A stretch of 64,000 nucleotides of DNA, taken from NCBI GenBank assembly GCA_035610835.1, contig CM069455.1, positions 50,696,639-50,760,638 on the forward strand, in the 5' to 3' direction. Under the pieces are notes generated by a model. It was not told where the DNA came from and did not search any database. It worked only from the letters and a program-made list of their open reading frames with translations. Shown piece by piece: positions 21,049 through 31,837 of this stretch (its first letter is position 1; the number at the start of each line of letters is the position of its first letter). The DNA comes from Ophiura sarsii (taxonomy: Eukaryota; Echinodermata; Ophiuroidea; Amphilepidida; Ophiuridae). The translations under genes were made by a program, and so were the position numbers.

Positions 21049-21360
21049 TAACTCAAAATCCTGTATTGAGCTGTTTAACCAGGTCTCTGTGCCGATCACA
21101 ATGACAGGTTTCTGTTCAAAGAGTAACGCTTGGAATTCGGACACTTTGTTTTTCAGGCTCTGGAAATAAATGTTCAGGATGAAATAAATAAATGTTCAGG
21201 ATGATGAGCTCGAGATACTTTTGTAATGGGTTAAAGAGTTTTTGGTAGGCTGTCAGAGTTTCTCCAACTGATATTTTTTGCAGATTAAGGTGTCGATGCG
21301 GCTAGGGGTATGGCGTCTTTTGGGTCCAATGATAGATCACAGTCAAGAATACTAAATGAA

Positions 21361-21591
21361 TTACAGATTGAAACCCAGATATATCACGGAGTAATGATGG
21401 AGAGTAGTTTGAATGGCCACAGTCAGCTCAGATCCATGATATGCTGGTGTTAGCGAGAAGGTGATTGCCCGGCTGCCCATGTTGGTGCAGGTAGCATGGT
21501 TCCATTTTTCGCATTCTTCACACATGATACCCCTATCGGAGCATCCTACGTCTTTGGTACATATTGCACAAGGGGCAGACGAGTCGTCCAT
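21361..21591 (-). pseudogene. LINE ORF1 N-terminus with PHD-type zinc finger
   Basis: After MDDSSAP the frame reads CAICTKDVGCSDRGIMCEEC then EKWNHATC. This gives a CxxC-x-C-x-CxxC-x(4)-H-x(2)-C pattern typical of PHD fingers found in ORF1 of some CR1/L2-group LINEs. The finger ends at about 21490 and the rest of the frame is not conserved. Read alone it could be mistaken for a host PHD protein, but it lies directly 5' of the LINE endonuclease on the same strand. Confidence 0.7.
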
Positions 21592-21991
21592 GGCTGAGGA
21601 GGTGCTCGAAGATGGGGGGTCTGGGTTACGGTTAATGTCATTCTCAAGACCAATAATGATGATGTGGGGAGGGATAAACCTCGGGAATTGCGTAGTGTTT
21701 AAAGAAAGAAAAAAAGAGGTGAAACAGAAGCACAGTAGAAACGTAGATGGTCGAATTCGACATGGTTACAGCTTGGTAATACTGATGCAGTGGTGGTCCC
21801 TAAGTGTACAGTACTTTCAGTTTGTTGTCCTATACTAAAGATGCGAATTAACAAAAGCACAAATCCAAGAACTGGGTAGCTGATAGAGAATCTCATGTTG
21901 ATTAAATCCGAGCAGAATGTGTGTGAAGAGATGTGACAAGACCTAATGTTTTAAAAATCCGGCGATCGATTGCAGTGTAGATACCGATGTA

Positions 21992-23112
21992 CAGGGTGAG
22001 TAAAAAAAAAGTGTACTCAAAGTAAAATAATTACTAAAAATATTTGTTATCAGAATATAAAGGCAACCAATGTGTATTTATTCACTATCATCAGAAAAAA
22101 GTATCATGACATTCCAGGATACCGTTTACCAGATATTACTATTTTGGTAACGTTACTGTATTTTGAAACCGAACACACTATTGAATATTTTATTCAATAA
22201 TGCTTGATATCAATGAACAAGTGGATTCATGCATGGTACACAATACTAATAATGACAAATAAAATATTCTCAGTTATTTTTTCAAACATTGAATGCGAAA
22301 TAATGACAAAACAATGTCATTTTTACACGAATTTAGCAACAACAATAACAAATGTAGCTTTTGTGATAGTTGAACTCAGCTCGTACTAGAGTGACATGTG
22401 GACCGTTTTCAATTGTGGAATTCAATAGATCTTATAAGAGAAAATATCGCAAATCTTGTTCGGTTTAAAAAATGTCCACTTTTACGCAAATGAGCATAAA
22501 ATATTTTTACTACAACCAATTTCAACCAACTAAAATTCTTTAGAAAGCTAATAAGATAACCCGTCTGTCTCAATAAAATATCTGTGAAACTTTTGCACAT
22601 ATTCTAAGATATAAAATCCCATGCACCAATTTCACATGTTTGTCCACGAGACACTCAATACAGGCATAAGATTGCAAAATGCGTCTCTCATTAGAATTTG
22701 AAAATTCGAGTAAATTTGTGACGTAATTGGAATTTAATGCACCCTTTCTTGTTTACAAGGGAGATAAGATAATCAATTTACATAACTCATGCTACGAATT
22801 GCTTATAATATTCTAAATATGAGTAAAATGAAATTATTCAATATTTTTGTTGGCGGGATATGTAAATGTGAACATGAAATGTGTGCAATTTCAATTGAAA
22901 AATCACTATGCTCGTAAACAAACAAGTAAATTGGGTTGTGCAGCAAACAGGTTCACCAAAGACATACGAAAAATGCGATTGACTTTAGTTTTTCACATAA
23001 AGTTAGGAACAAACATATCATTCTTGCAATGTTTAAAAAGTTTCAGACTTCAACTTGGTTTTGAAATCAAGATGGCTTCTTTCCACTATTGCAGTTTTAT
23101 TGACTCACTCTG
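21992..23112. mobile_element. 1.1-kb TA-flanked mariner-like non-autonomous element
   Basis: The left end CAGGGTGAGTAAAAAAAA and the right end (reverse) CAGAGTGAGTCAATAAAA form terminal inverted repeats, flanked by TA on both sides (21990-21991, 23113-23114). The interior is AT-rich and non-coding; the open frames at 22204-23161 show no transposase motif. Confidence 0.65.
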
Positions 23113-23314
23113 TATATACCGAAATTACTGGCCAAAACATCACCCTCCACACATACCTTAACCATAGCAAATTGAGAATAAAATAACCAACATCATTCAT
23201 TTAGAATACCCCTGTGAAGGGTATACCAAAGTCAAAATTGTTTTTGCTATTACAAGTAAAATTCCTCTCGTAATAAAGTTGTAAATTATAATTATAAGCA
23301 TTAGGTTTTTTTAC

Positions 23315-23452
23315 CAGTTCGAAGGTTGCATATGACGCCAACATCGACACTATGATCGCAGTTGTCAACACCCCATCCGGCATGAGGACATTCGTCAAGA
23401 GAACTTTCATTACCTCGGCATCTCAAATCATCCAGCCATATATTACCTGTTC
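23315..23452 (-). CDS. SRCR domain, second exon
   Basis: A 138-nt phase 1-1 exon has acceptor TTCTACAG| and donor ACTG|GTAAAA. It reads [19 protein letters not shown], then [20 protein letters not shown] and VICN. This is the C-terminal half of a scavenger receptor cysteine-rich domain: the IWLDDLxCxGxExSLxxC core, the HxGWGxxxCxHxED-like segment (here HSVDVG) and the final VxC. It joins in frame to the exon at 23647-23838. It would then pass in phase 1 to the lectin exon at 15000, giving RTG|PCKDGG. Confidence 0.92.
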
Positions 23453-23646
23453 CTGTAGAAAAGGAGTTATTCATGAAGAAATATTTATCGTAAAGACTTT
23501 AGGTACATTATTAAATTAAATAAAACAACATAGTTAATTGTCCGATATGTACGAGGGAGACCTTTATTTGATTATGATGTCGCCTCCCAATTTTCGAATA
23601 TATTAAAAATTAAAGTTTATAATTATTGCCCACAATACAATCTTAC

Positions 23647-23838
23647 CTCCTCCGAAACGATCATCTTTTGCAAAAATTACAGCCACTGATCCCCAACCCA
23701 GTTGAGCACATGCTACGTTTGCGTCAACAATTCCAAAACTACGGTAACAAATTGTACCCCATTCACCGTCATGAAATATTTCTAAACGGCCTTCAGACGG
23801 TACAGTCCCTCCAACTAACCGCAGTGCGTTAGGGGCAT
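23647..23838 (-). CDS. SRCR domain, first exon
   Basis: A 192-nt phase 1-1 exon has acceptor ACTATCTACAG| and donor GGAG|GTAAGA. It reads DAPNALRLVGGTVPSEGRLE, then IFHDGEWGTICYRSF and VDANVACAQLGW. This is the N-terminal half of an SRCR domain (RLVGGxxxxEGRLEIFxxGEWGTIC). With the next exon the domain has six cysteines split over two exons, as in group A SRCR domains. SRCR modules act in ligand recognition by secreted and surface receptors and are greatly expanded in echinoderms. The next upstream exon must end in phase 1, as both minus-strand signal exons (30928-31024, 56708-56783) do. Confidence 0.92.
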
Positions 23839-23899
23839 CTGTAGATAGTAACAAGGAGTACAACACATTCGGCCAAGTGCATCAATTGGCATAACTTAT

Positions 23900-24295
23900 T
23901 ATATTATAAAAGTAAGCTACATCGCTAGTACTTACGACTTAACTGCAACGTATATTATTTGAGATAAAAAACATTTTTTTGGCACTTTTTGGTCAATATT
24001 TTCAAAACTAAAAATGTTTAAGCCAAAAAAAGAAAGTGCTTCCTAGATAATTGACTTTAGATGATTTTGGTGAAATTTTGAAATTTTGAATCAAAAACTG
24101 ATTTTGTTAAATTGTCCGTAAATTTTTGGCGCCAAAAAAGTGATTTTTGGGCAAAAATGTAGAAATCACTATTTTTGGGGAAATTTAATACCAAAAATGG
24201 ATTCTCCGACTCATTTCATTTGAAAAATTGTATACTTTTATGTACATTACATTATTAGTTTAAAAGTTACAGTGCTTGATAAATTTCATATATTT
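23900..24295. other. AT-rich spacer
   Basis: No gene. It includes a TTTTTGGCGCCAAAAA palindrome at about 24123-24138 and repeated AAATTTTGAAATTTTGAA phrases. Confidence 0.5.
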
Positions 24296-24299
24296 AGGG

Positions 24300-24519
24300 T
24301 TGACACTTCCCTTAACACTTTTCACGCGGCAGGGCAGACGGTGACATTCCAAAATGTTTCAAAAATTTCAAAATTATTTAATTCCAATACCACATTTGGA
24401 ATTACCATGAGAAATGCATTGAAAAAAGTACAAACATGTCTAGTATTGGTTCAGTAATTCTTGAGATAGACTTTAAAAGTTGGAAAGGTTTCTGAAAAAT
24501 TTGTTTTGAATATGGTAAA
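24300..24519 (-). repeat. signal-exon-family flank, interrupted copy (left part)
   Basis: Reversed, this matches the intron and flank downstream of the signal exons at 2596 and 31024: ACCATAT.CAAAACA.ATTTTTCAG, then GAATTACTGAACCAATACTA, GCATTTCTCATGG and CCGCGTGAAAAGTGTTAA. Homology is cut at 24519 by the DNA element 24520-27514 and resumes at 27515-27550. No signal exon survives beside it. Confidence 0.75.
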
Positions 24520-26229
24520 GGCCAATTCCACCGTTACGGACGTTACAGATACATGCAACTTGCAACTTTTAATTGAATAGCACATCTGTTTGCTGATAAG
24601 ATAACACTTTATTTCTTAGTATGCTAGTAGTAAACACTCTAATGTTCAATATAATGAAGCAATTTTGTTTTAGCTTTCTTAGTTAATTAGCAACAAAAAT
24701 TAGAAACGAGCGTTACGGACGTTACCTTAAAAGGAAGAGCCTTTTTGACTATGGTACATATCCTTAAATCTCTGTTCAGTTCCTTGTTTTAATTTTTTCT
24801 GTCAACTATATTGAGCAAGCCCTGACTCCATTCTATGTTAACATGAAAAGCAAGTTTGAAATTTATACTCCCGTATCGTCCAACGCTGTTGATTTTAGTG
24901 TTACGGACGTTACATTTTGAAGCGTTACGGACGTTACATGTATTAAAATCAATAATAAAACACGATTTATAATATCAAAATGGGACATTTTGTCCCTAAT
25001 TTGTCATAAAATCCATGTGTTTTTCTTGTGTTACTTTGATGTTAGGGACCGTTCATTATTTATGGTGGAGGGAGGGGGGGGTAAACTATAGGAGGGGGGG
25101 GGGGTCATGTAACTTTCATATGTTAAAATAGGGGGGTATGTAACTTTTTATGGGGGGGGGGCTTCGCGCATATTTTCTTAAAACCTATCGACTTCAAAAA
25201 CTTTACTATCAGACGACTTCTGGACAGCAAATCGACGATATGGTGGAAAAAACATCTATATAATCATCAACGGTCGAGACATTCGAGCCACAGGGTGTAT
25301 AATGTTACAAAATCCAATTTCAGGGTGCACTACACTAAATGGGGGTATCCCCTACCCTTAAGGACGGGGTTTAAAGCTAGAATCAGAAAGTATGCATCAC
25401 AAAATCCTCAATTTAAAAAGTCTTGACAGTAATACAATTGCGTAAATGCCTATGATTTTTGATTAATTTTGATTAATGGGACATCACCTACATGCACCCT
25501 GACTATAAACTGTGAATATCATCTAGGTAAATATTGAGAGATCTTTCAAATTTGTGCTTTTTGTGCTGGAAACATTGGCGATTACGGCGACATTTCCAAG
25601 CTCATCAGAGAGGTAGTCAACTCCATGGGCATATTTTTGAAAATCGAGCAGGTCAACCTACCTATTTTTTTCACTTTTTGGTAATTTCGTAATTTAGTGA
25701 TCTAAAACAGAGTTTTATATTGGTGTTTTTGTACATATCTCTATTTAGTGGTGTGACCCCTTCATGATTTAAAAATGTGATTTGTTGCATGCTTTTCACC
25801 TCATTTCTGCTTTGCACCAATGCTCACAAAAGTAGAACGTTTCACTGGATTATACGTTTCTGCTCAGAATGTTCTAACTTGTTCGGGTAATAAAGACTCA
25901 CAAAACCATCCAAAGTGTATAAATATGAGGGGAAAAAAATCCAACTCGCTACGTTCGCCATTACTAATTTCACACAATAAAAAGAAGGGACATCATAAAA
26001 TTATTGGCTGTTCAGATAGGGCACAAACAAAATTTGACAACGTAGGTTATGCATGAACAAAATTCCAAAGTTAAAGACAGCCCCTTAAGTATGTGACAAG
26101 TTGATTTTTTTCGAGGAAGGGAGGGGGGGTTGTGTATAAAGTTACTGATTAGCAGGGGGGTCATGTAATTTTCAGTTTCAGCTGTAGGGGGGTTAGGTAA
26201 TTTTAACATACGAGTCTCGAATTTGTCCC

Positions 26230-26272
<43 letters not shown>

Positions 26273-27514
26273 CTCCACCATAAATAATGAACGGTCCCTT
26301 AGTTGGTTAAAGTTGTAAAATAATGGAAGGGGTAGTCTGAAAACATCTATTTATGTTTTATGGCATATTTACTACAGAGTATGCTAATTGTTTTCATTCA
26401 CACAAAGCTTGTTTGTGTTTTAGGTATCTATATTAAAGGTTATTAACACTACCCACTCTAACACTATCAAGTATATCTCTACCACTGAAAATGGAAAAAA
26501 TGTAATTTTTCTTATGAAAACACTTGTTTTTCGTCACTTTAGAGGGCAAAAGTTGTCATACACAAAAGATGTAACTGTCACAGAACTGTTTAACATATTT
26601 TAAACAATGCTTATCAGAAACTTCTCTGGAAGTTTCAAGTTCATAGCATAATATGTGGCAAGACAACACAGTATCAAAGTATTACATAGTGTTACACTCC
26701 TGACTTGTCAACTTTGCAAATGTCAACAGTACTTTTTCCTCAATTGGGCTACACTGACTATGTAGCAGTGCACAAATCTAAACCATTGTTGAAGAAAATG
26801 TGGTCTAATTTGTCAAATAAGACCACATTTTTGACAAATTAATATTTTCAGTGTTACAGCTCACAAAGGTGTGTCATTTAGAAGCTCTTGAGTGAAAGCT
26901 GTAACGTCCGTAACGATTTATGTAACGTCCGTAACGATTTATGTAACGTCCGTAACGATTTATGTAACGTCCGTAACGCTCGTTAAGGTATTTCTAACTA
27001 TAGATTTATTTATTTTTTTGCTCAATGATTGAACCCATCACAAACTAACAGTGAATGTGTGATGTTATTAAAATCAGCCAATTAGTTTTTCTCCCAGAGG
27101 AAAAAAAAGATAAAAAATGTTACGGACGTTACGCGATCCAATGGAAAAAATGAACTTAAAAATGATAACTCGCATTGCGCCTTTCGCAAGTGATATCACT
27201 TTTTTGCTTTTTACTTTCATTGGAAGCTTTATTTAGAATATCTAAATCACAAATAGCATTTAAAAAGCAATACTTTATATTACAAAAATAATACACTTTC
27301 TTAACTGGTTTTTTTCAAGCCAAATTAAAAAAGCATTATCCTTTTTGCGCACCTATTTTCAAACGATGATGTAATGACCAAAACGAACAAATTGAGGTGA
27401 GATCATATCAGACTTGATAAATAGAGATATACCTCTTACCAACAATAGAGAAGAAAAACTTGTAAAACCAATTTGAAATTTTGGCTGTTTTTCACATTTG
27501 GCATGGAATTGGCC
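24520..27514. mobile_element. 3-kb DNA element with TTACGGACGTTAC subterminal repeats
   Basis: The ends are GGCCAATTCCA and TGGAATTGGCC, flanked by the 4-bp duplication TAAA (24516-24519, 27515-27518). The word GTTACGGACGTTAC occurs five times on the left (24532-24945), and its reverse occurs four times as a 22-bp tandem on the right (26900-26975), plus one forward copy at 27119. Multiple subterminal words in opposite orientation are typical of transposase-binding sites. No transposase frame was found. A second element (25045-26298) is nested inside. The empty site can be read from the paralogous copies. Confidence 0.75.
25045..26298. mobile_element. nested 1.25-kb element, GGGACCGTTCATT termini
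   Basis: The termini GGGACCGTTCATTATTTATG and the exact inverse CATAAATAATGAACGGTCCC are followed inward by GGTGGAGGGAGGGGG-type G tracts. The flanking TTA is duplicated at 25042-25044 and 26299-26301. Subterminal GGTCATGTAA words recur on both sides. The 3-bp TTA target is consistent with a Harbinger-like non-autonomous element. Long poly-G/poly-C runs sit just inside both ends. Confidence 0.8.
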
Positions 27515-27550
27515 TAAACTAATATAGCCGCATGGTAAGTGTTAATAGGC

Positions 27551-28730
27551 TTCGGCTGTGTGGTTTCAACTTTTGGTCAACTTAACTGTTATTAATGCTT
27601 CCTTGAATTGTTAATAATGAGTCGAGATCCTTCTCAAAAACTGGGTTCAAACGGCCAGTGAATATCTGGGTTCAAACGGCCAGTAGGTATCCGTGTTAAA
27701 ATAACAAGTGCACCATTTGTCCCAAAAGGTGTTGACAGTGGTGCCGCATGCGTATTAATCTATCGGGAAATGTATCACACCGGGAACAATATTTCTAAAC
27801 ACCGTCACTAACCAAGTTTAAGTTTTATAACAAAGTTGTGTAAATATTTATAGGGAGGAAAGCTTTAGGCCACTTGTGCTCTATTACACGACGAGCACTC
27901 GGTGGAACAACTATTATTTGTTCTACCCCATTAAAAGTTGTTTTTTTTTAACGGTAATCTCACAAGGAATCCAAATATGCTATTTGAATTTAGATAGGAC
28001 CTATGGTAACATGTTGTGATTAAGAATGGGCAAAAAATCTCTTTTTTCATATTTTGATTAAAGCTCAATAATATTTGTATACTTATCCCAATCATAATGT
28101 TCCCGTGTATATTAGTTCCTCATGCAATTACCCATGAGAACATAATGGTTGTCAAGGGTAACTTGTTGAAATATACTAAATATACTAAAACCTTTACATC
28201 CGATTTGTCTTATAATTTCACCAAATAATGTCAGATATATTTATGTTCATATTCCCAAACATAAAGCAGCAATGTTTCCCATTTTTTTAAAGTTATAAGC
28301 TCTGCAAGTTATGAACACGTTGTAGTATTAAATTTGAGCTTTGTTTTTGTAGAGTTTATAGTAGGTATCCCAAAGAACCCATTGCAAATTAAATCCACAT
28401 GTAATACAAATATCAAACATTGGTTAAAATAATGTTGCAACTTTTGTACATCCAAAATATGCAATAAGTTGTACAACTGACAAAATGAGACACAGATTAT
28501 ATCCAAATAAGCACTGTTCTAGTGTTCATATCACAGGTTTGCATTTGAGAGAAACAATGACACTTTCTTGTACAAATTTACAATTGTCACACAATTTAGG
28601 CGCAAAAGTTATCACTGGCTCATCAAATACATAAACAGGTCAAAAGAAATAAGTCCCCCCTGTGAAATGTGATTTTTTCTGGAAAACCGTTAGGCTCCTC
28701 AACCTGTTACAAAAATGTAAAATGTAGACT
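27551..28730. other. no gene recognised
   Basis: AT-rich sequence without domains. CTGGGTTCAAACGGCCAGT is repeated in tandem at about 27642-27685. Confidence 0.5.
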
Positions 28731-28736
28731 GAAAGG

Positions 28737-29133
28737 TTACGCATTTAATGTGCAATAAAGTTGTACCCAACAGTTTAACCTTCGCCTTGAAATGCTGCAA
28801 TTTATTAAATTTGATGACCAATAAAAAATGACACTTTCTTACATAGGGATTGGACAAATTGATGAAATTTTAAGCCCATGAAAAATTGAAACACATGGTT
28901 GTCACCTGTTTGGATAAAAATGTGAAGGACCTGTTCATGGTTGAATGAATAACATCAATTGAAAGTGTATATAATCCCTTGGAGTACACTTCAGGTCCAT
29001 ACATTTCATCAATTTGTCCAATCCCTATGCAAGAAAGTGTCATTTTTTATTGGTCATAAAATTTAATAAATGGCTGCATTTCAAGGCGAAGGTTAACTGC
29101 TGGTTGATTTTTTTTTACACATTAAATGTGTAA
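28737..29133. repeat. foldback repeat with arms of about 130 bp
   Basis: The left arm 28737-28867 (CCTTCGCCTTGAAATGC..., ATGACACTTTCTTACATAGG, TTGGACAAATTGATGAAAT) is repeated inverted at 29000-29133 with few mismatches, around a 130-bp loop. It is probably a foldback or MITE-type insertion. Confidence 0.75.
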
Positions 29134-29748
29134 GCATTTGGATTGTATTCGCGGAGAGTACGGAGAGTGGCCATGGTAATCATTTTAGCCATCCTATTTG
29201 TCAACATCCACTTGAAAGTTTGTGCATTGGCCTGCCTTACATGTAGTTGTAATGGTTGTACATGCCTACATGTCATCTGTTGAGCATAAATATTCAATGT
29301 ACCATCTCAAAAGTTAAATTTATTCACTATAAACAACAATAGTGTAACCTTTTGGTCAGGAGATACCACGTTCACTGAATATTGTTGGTTATTTTATCAA
29401 GTGTAAGTGAACACACTATAAGCATGATAAGGCTCTCCAGAGAAAATTATTTCTTGAATTGACCGATGTTTAAAAACAATTATTTTGGAATCGCAACACC
29501 CCTTATATATGGTTGTCTGATAGGACATCGAATAGACATATTAAAAAACACAATTATAACAATTGACAAAAGACAACTACTGCAATAGTGGCGTTATGTT
29601 ACATTTGGCCTCCGCATGGTTGTCTCAGTATACAAAACACATCAATGGAAATAGAGGTATTATGATTTGTTCTATCAAACCATTGACAAACATTCATCTC
29701 GCTTGCACATCAGATAAGATTAGAATACACTATTACATGTACATGTTT

Positions 29749-30330
29749 CAAAAGGTCAAATGTCGTGGCCCACGAATAGGATTGATAAACATAGCGGTAA
29801 CTTTTCGCGAGTAGAAACAGGGGGGATTAAAAACTGACCGATTGGAAACTTAGCGTTTATTAGCGTTTACTTTTTGCAGTGTCCCAGCAGAAACACGCTC
29901 TAGCGTGTTTCTGCTAGGGAAGAAACCGCTAATAAACGCTAAGTTTGCCCAGAAGAAACAGGCAGAACCCGGCAATAATCGGTATTTATTTGGTAATCCC
30001 AAAAACCAGGTTTGGAACCGGCAATAATCGGCAATAAACCCAATAGAAACAGAAAGGCGATTCTTAGCGGTTTGCGCCGTGAACCGTGTCACGCTGGATT
30101 GTGAAGCAATCTTTTTCAGGTGCGGTGTTTGGAATTACAAAAGGTCAAATGTCGTGGCCCATAGACTAGGATCGATAAACTTAGCGGTGTGACTTTTCGC
30201 GAGTAGAAACAGGGGGATTAAAAACTGACCGATTGAAACTTAGAGCGTGTTTCTGCTGGGGCACTCCAAAAAGTAAACGCTAATAAACGATGAGTTTCAA
30301 TCGGTCAATTTTTAATCCCCGGGCTATTTT
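29749..30330. repeat. composite foldback and direct repeats
   Basis: AAAAGGTCAAATGTCGTGGCCCA and about 90 bp after it occur twice (29749-29846, 30138-30239). Between them are nested hairpins: AAACTTAGCGTTTATTAGCG pairs with its inverse at 29927-29946, and AGCAGAAACACGC pairs with GCGTGTTTCTGCT at 29886-29914. The GATTAAAAACTGACCGATT block recurs inverted at 30296-30320. Confidence 0.7.
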
Positions 30331-30649
30331 GAACGATTCAGTAACATGTGTGTTGGGCACAGATTATGATTTGGTCTTTTCATATTTTGAAGCAGAGTTT
30401 GGTTTTCGCAAATATGGCCGACGCATAGATGGCCTCTATCAATTGAATGAAAGTGTTGCATCATTTCACAATGTCTCACTGTGACCAGTCATATTGTGCA
30501 GAGAAAGTCGAGCTAGTAACGTTATGTTATGGAATAGTCCGCGTCACATCCAAAGCGGTACCAGTTCGAGGCTCTCCTCGCAAATGGCAGACAGTGCAAA
30601 GGGCGAATAGAGTTCATGTTTCAGCAATTTAACATCACATTAATAGCTC

Positions 30650-31060
30650 GGATTAATAGTCATACGGCTGATGATTCAATGTTAATACTTTTCACGCGGC
30701 AGGCGTCTGCAGACGACAGTTAGAGAAAATTCACAAAATGTTTCAAAAATGTCAAAATTATTGAATGTCATCACCATATTAGGAATCACAATGAGAAATG
30801 CATTTAAAGAATAACAAACATGCCAAGTATTGGTTCAGTAATCCTTGAAAGTTGAGAAAGGTTTCTGAAAAATCTGTTTTGTATATGGTAAAACCAAAAG
30901 CAGCTTGGAAAGTGTTGATACACTTACCTGTTGCTGACTCCACGGTGCTGAAACACACTGTACTCAAATGTATAGAAAGAAGCATCGAAAGTATGAAGCC
31001 TGGTAAAATTATTGTTGCCTCCATGTTAACTACTACTCACACAAGTGTGTTATATCAGGA
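30650..31060 (-). repeat. inverted copy of the signal-exon block
   Basis: The minus strand from 31060 gives the TGTGTGAGTAGT leader, the signal exon, its intron start and the flank through GTCTGCAGACG and CCGCGTGAAAAG to CATCAGCCGTATGACTA. It is homologous to 2565-2990. Confidence 0.85.
30928..31024 (-). CDS. signal-peptide first exon (paralogue of 2596-2698)
   Basis: ATG at 31024-31022 opens 32 codons beginning MEATIILPGF with a leucine-rich hydrophobic core, then STVESATG at a phase-1 donor CAG|GTAAGTG. It differs from the plus-strand paralogue by two codons and about a third of its residues, while the leader before the ATG and the donor phase are kept. The same strand and matching phase make it a candidate first exon for the SRCR exon 7 kb downstream (GCAACAG + AT gives Asp, reading TDAPNALRL). 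The alternative is that it belongs to a separate small gene or is a relic carried with the repeated block. Confidence 0.55.
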
Positions 31061-31837
31061 TGTGCGGTTATAATGTATAATATCTTCAACAAATTGAGAA
31101 TAATCAACATAGATATGTCCAAGGGAAATCCCCTGGGTTTATTTTTACACGAGGTGAACAGTCATTCGAAATGTTTAACATCTAAATTCATAGAAAGGCG
31201 TGCAGTTGTGTCTATGGTTAGAAATGTGTTATGAGCCTATCATTAATAGCCACACCGTTATATCTGCCCAATGGCATCAGTCACTGCCAGTTTAATCAGT
31301 GACAGTTAAGAATAACTGTCACTGGTTTAATCAGGGTCATCTCGTATGATCCTGTTCGTTTCTCGGTGGATTTATTCACATTTTCTGTGAAATTCATTTA
31401 ACAAATTTAGCAGGGGTGTCCCTCGCGAAATTGTGGGCGGAATTCGCGAGGGCACAAATTAAAATATGGCTACCGTAATTGTTCGTTGAGCACAAGAATT
31501 CCGAAAATGAATAATTCCCCACTACCTATATGTTTGTTTACCATTTACCGAGTTATCGAGTGAAACGTATAACGGTCGTTGACTTTTGCATATGGAGTCA
31601 AAATGTAAGCTTGCTCCGATTTTGAACAATAATATCTCAAATTGTTTATCTGATCACAAGGGTTCAAGAACTGGTAGTTTTTACCATCTAGAGTATCTGT
31701 TGTAGGCCTGGTCAGGTTTCGTATAGGCCAATGGACCTCGCTCGCAGGGATGCAAAAAGTGCGGGAGCGGGGAGCACCGCTCCCAGGAAGCAGCAGTTAA
31801 AATTGAGGAATTCATGCCAGTGCCTAAAAAAACTAAA

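Larger units (their letters stand above)
18307..21591 (-). pseudogene. CR1/L2-type LINE, nearly complete but decayed
   Basis: Minus-strand non-LTR retrotransposon in normal order. ORF1 start at about 21591 has a PHD-like zinc finger. The APE endonuclease covers about 21150-20230, with GTETWLNSSIQDFEL, then LVGDFNLNDIIWEDR and GISDHSIV. The RT covers about 19800-18840, with NKASGPDEIPNRILKECG, PSNYRPISLTS, FLDFAKAFDRLPHQ, SGVPQGTVQGPLLF and the catalytic RLFADD. The C-terminal domain is at 18731-18307 (NLDWPPLETRR, then WNSLPSTIVSK). Multiple frame changes and stops make it inactive, and a MITE interrupts the endonuclease at 20899-21048. It lies in the intron between the SRCR and lectin exons. 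Confidence 0.88.
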
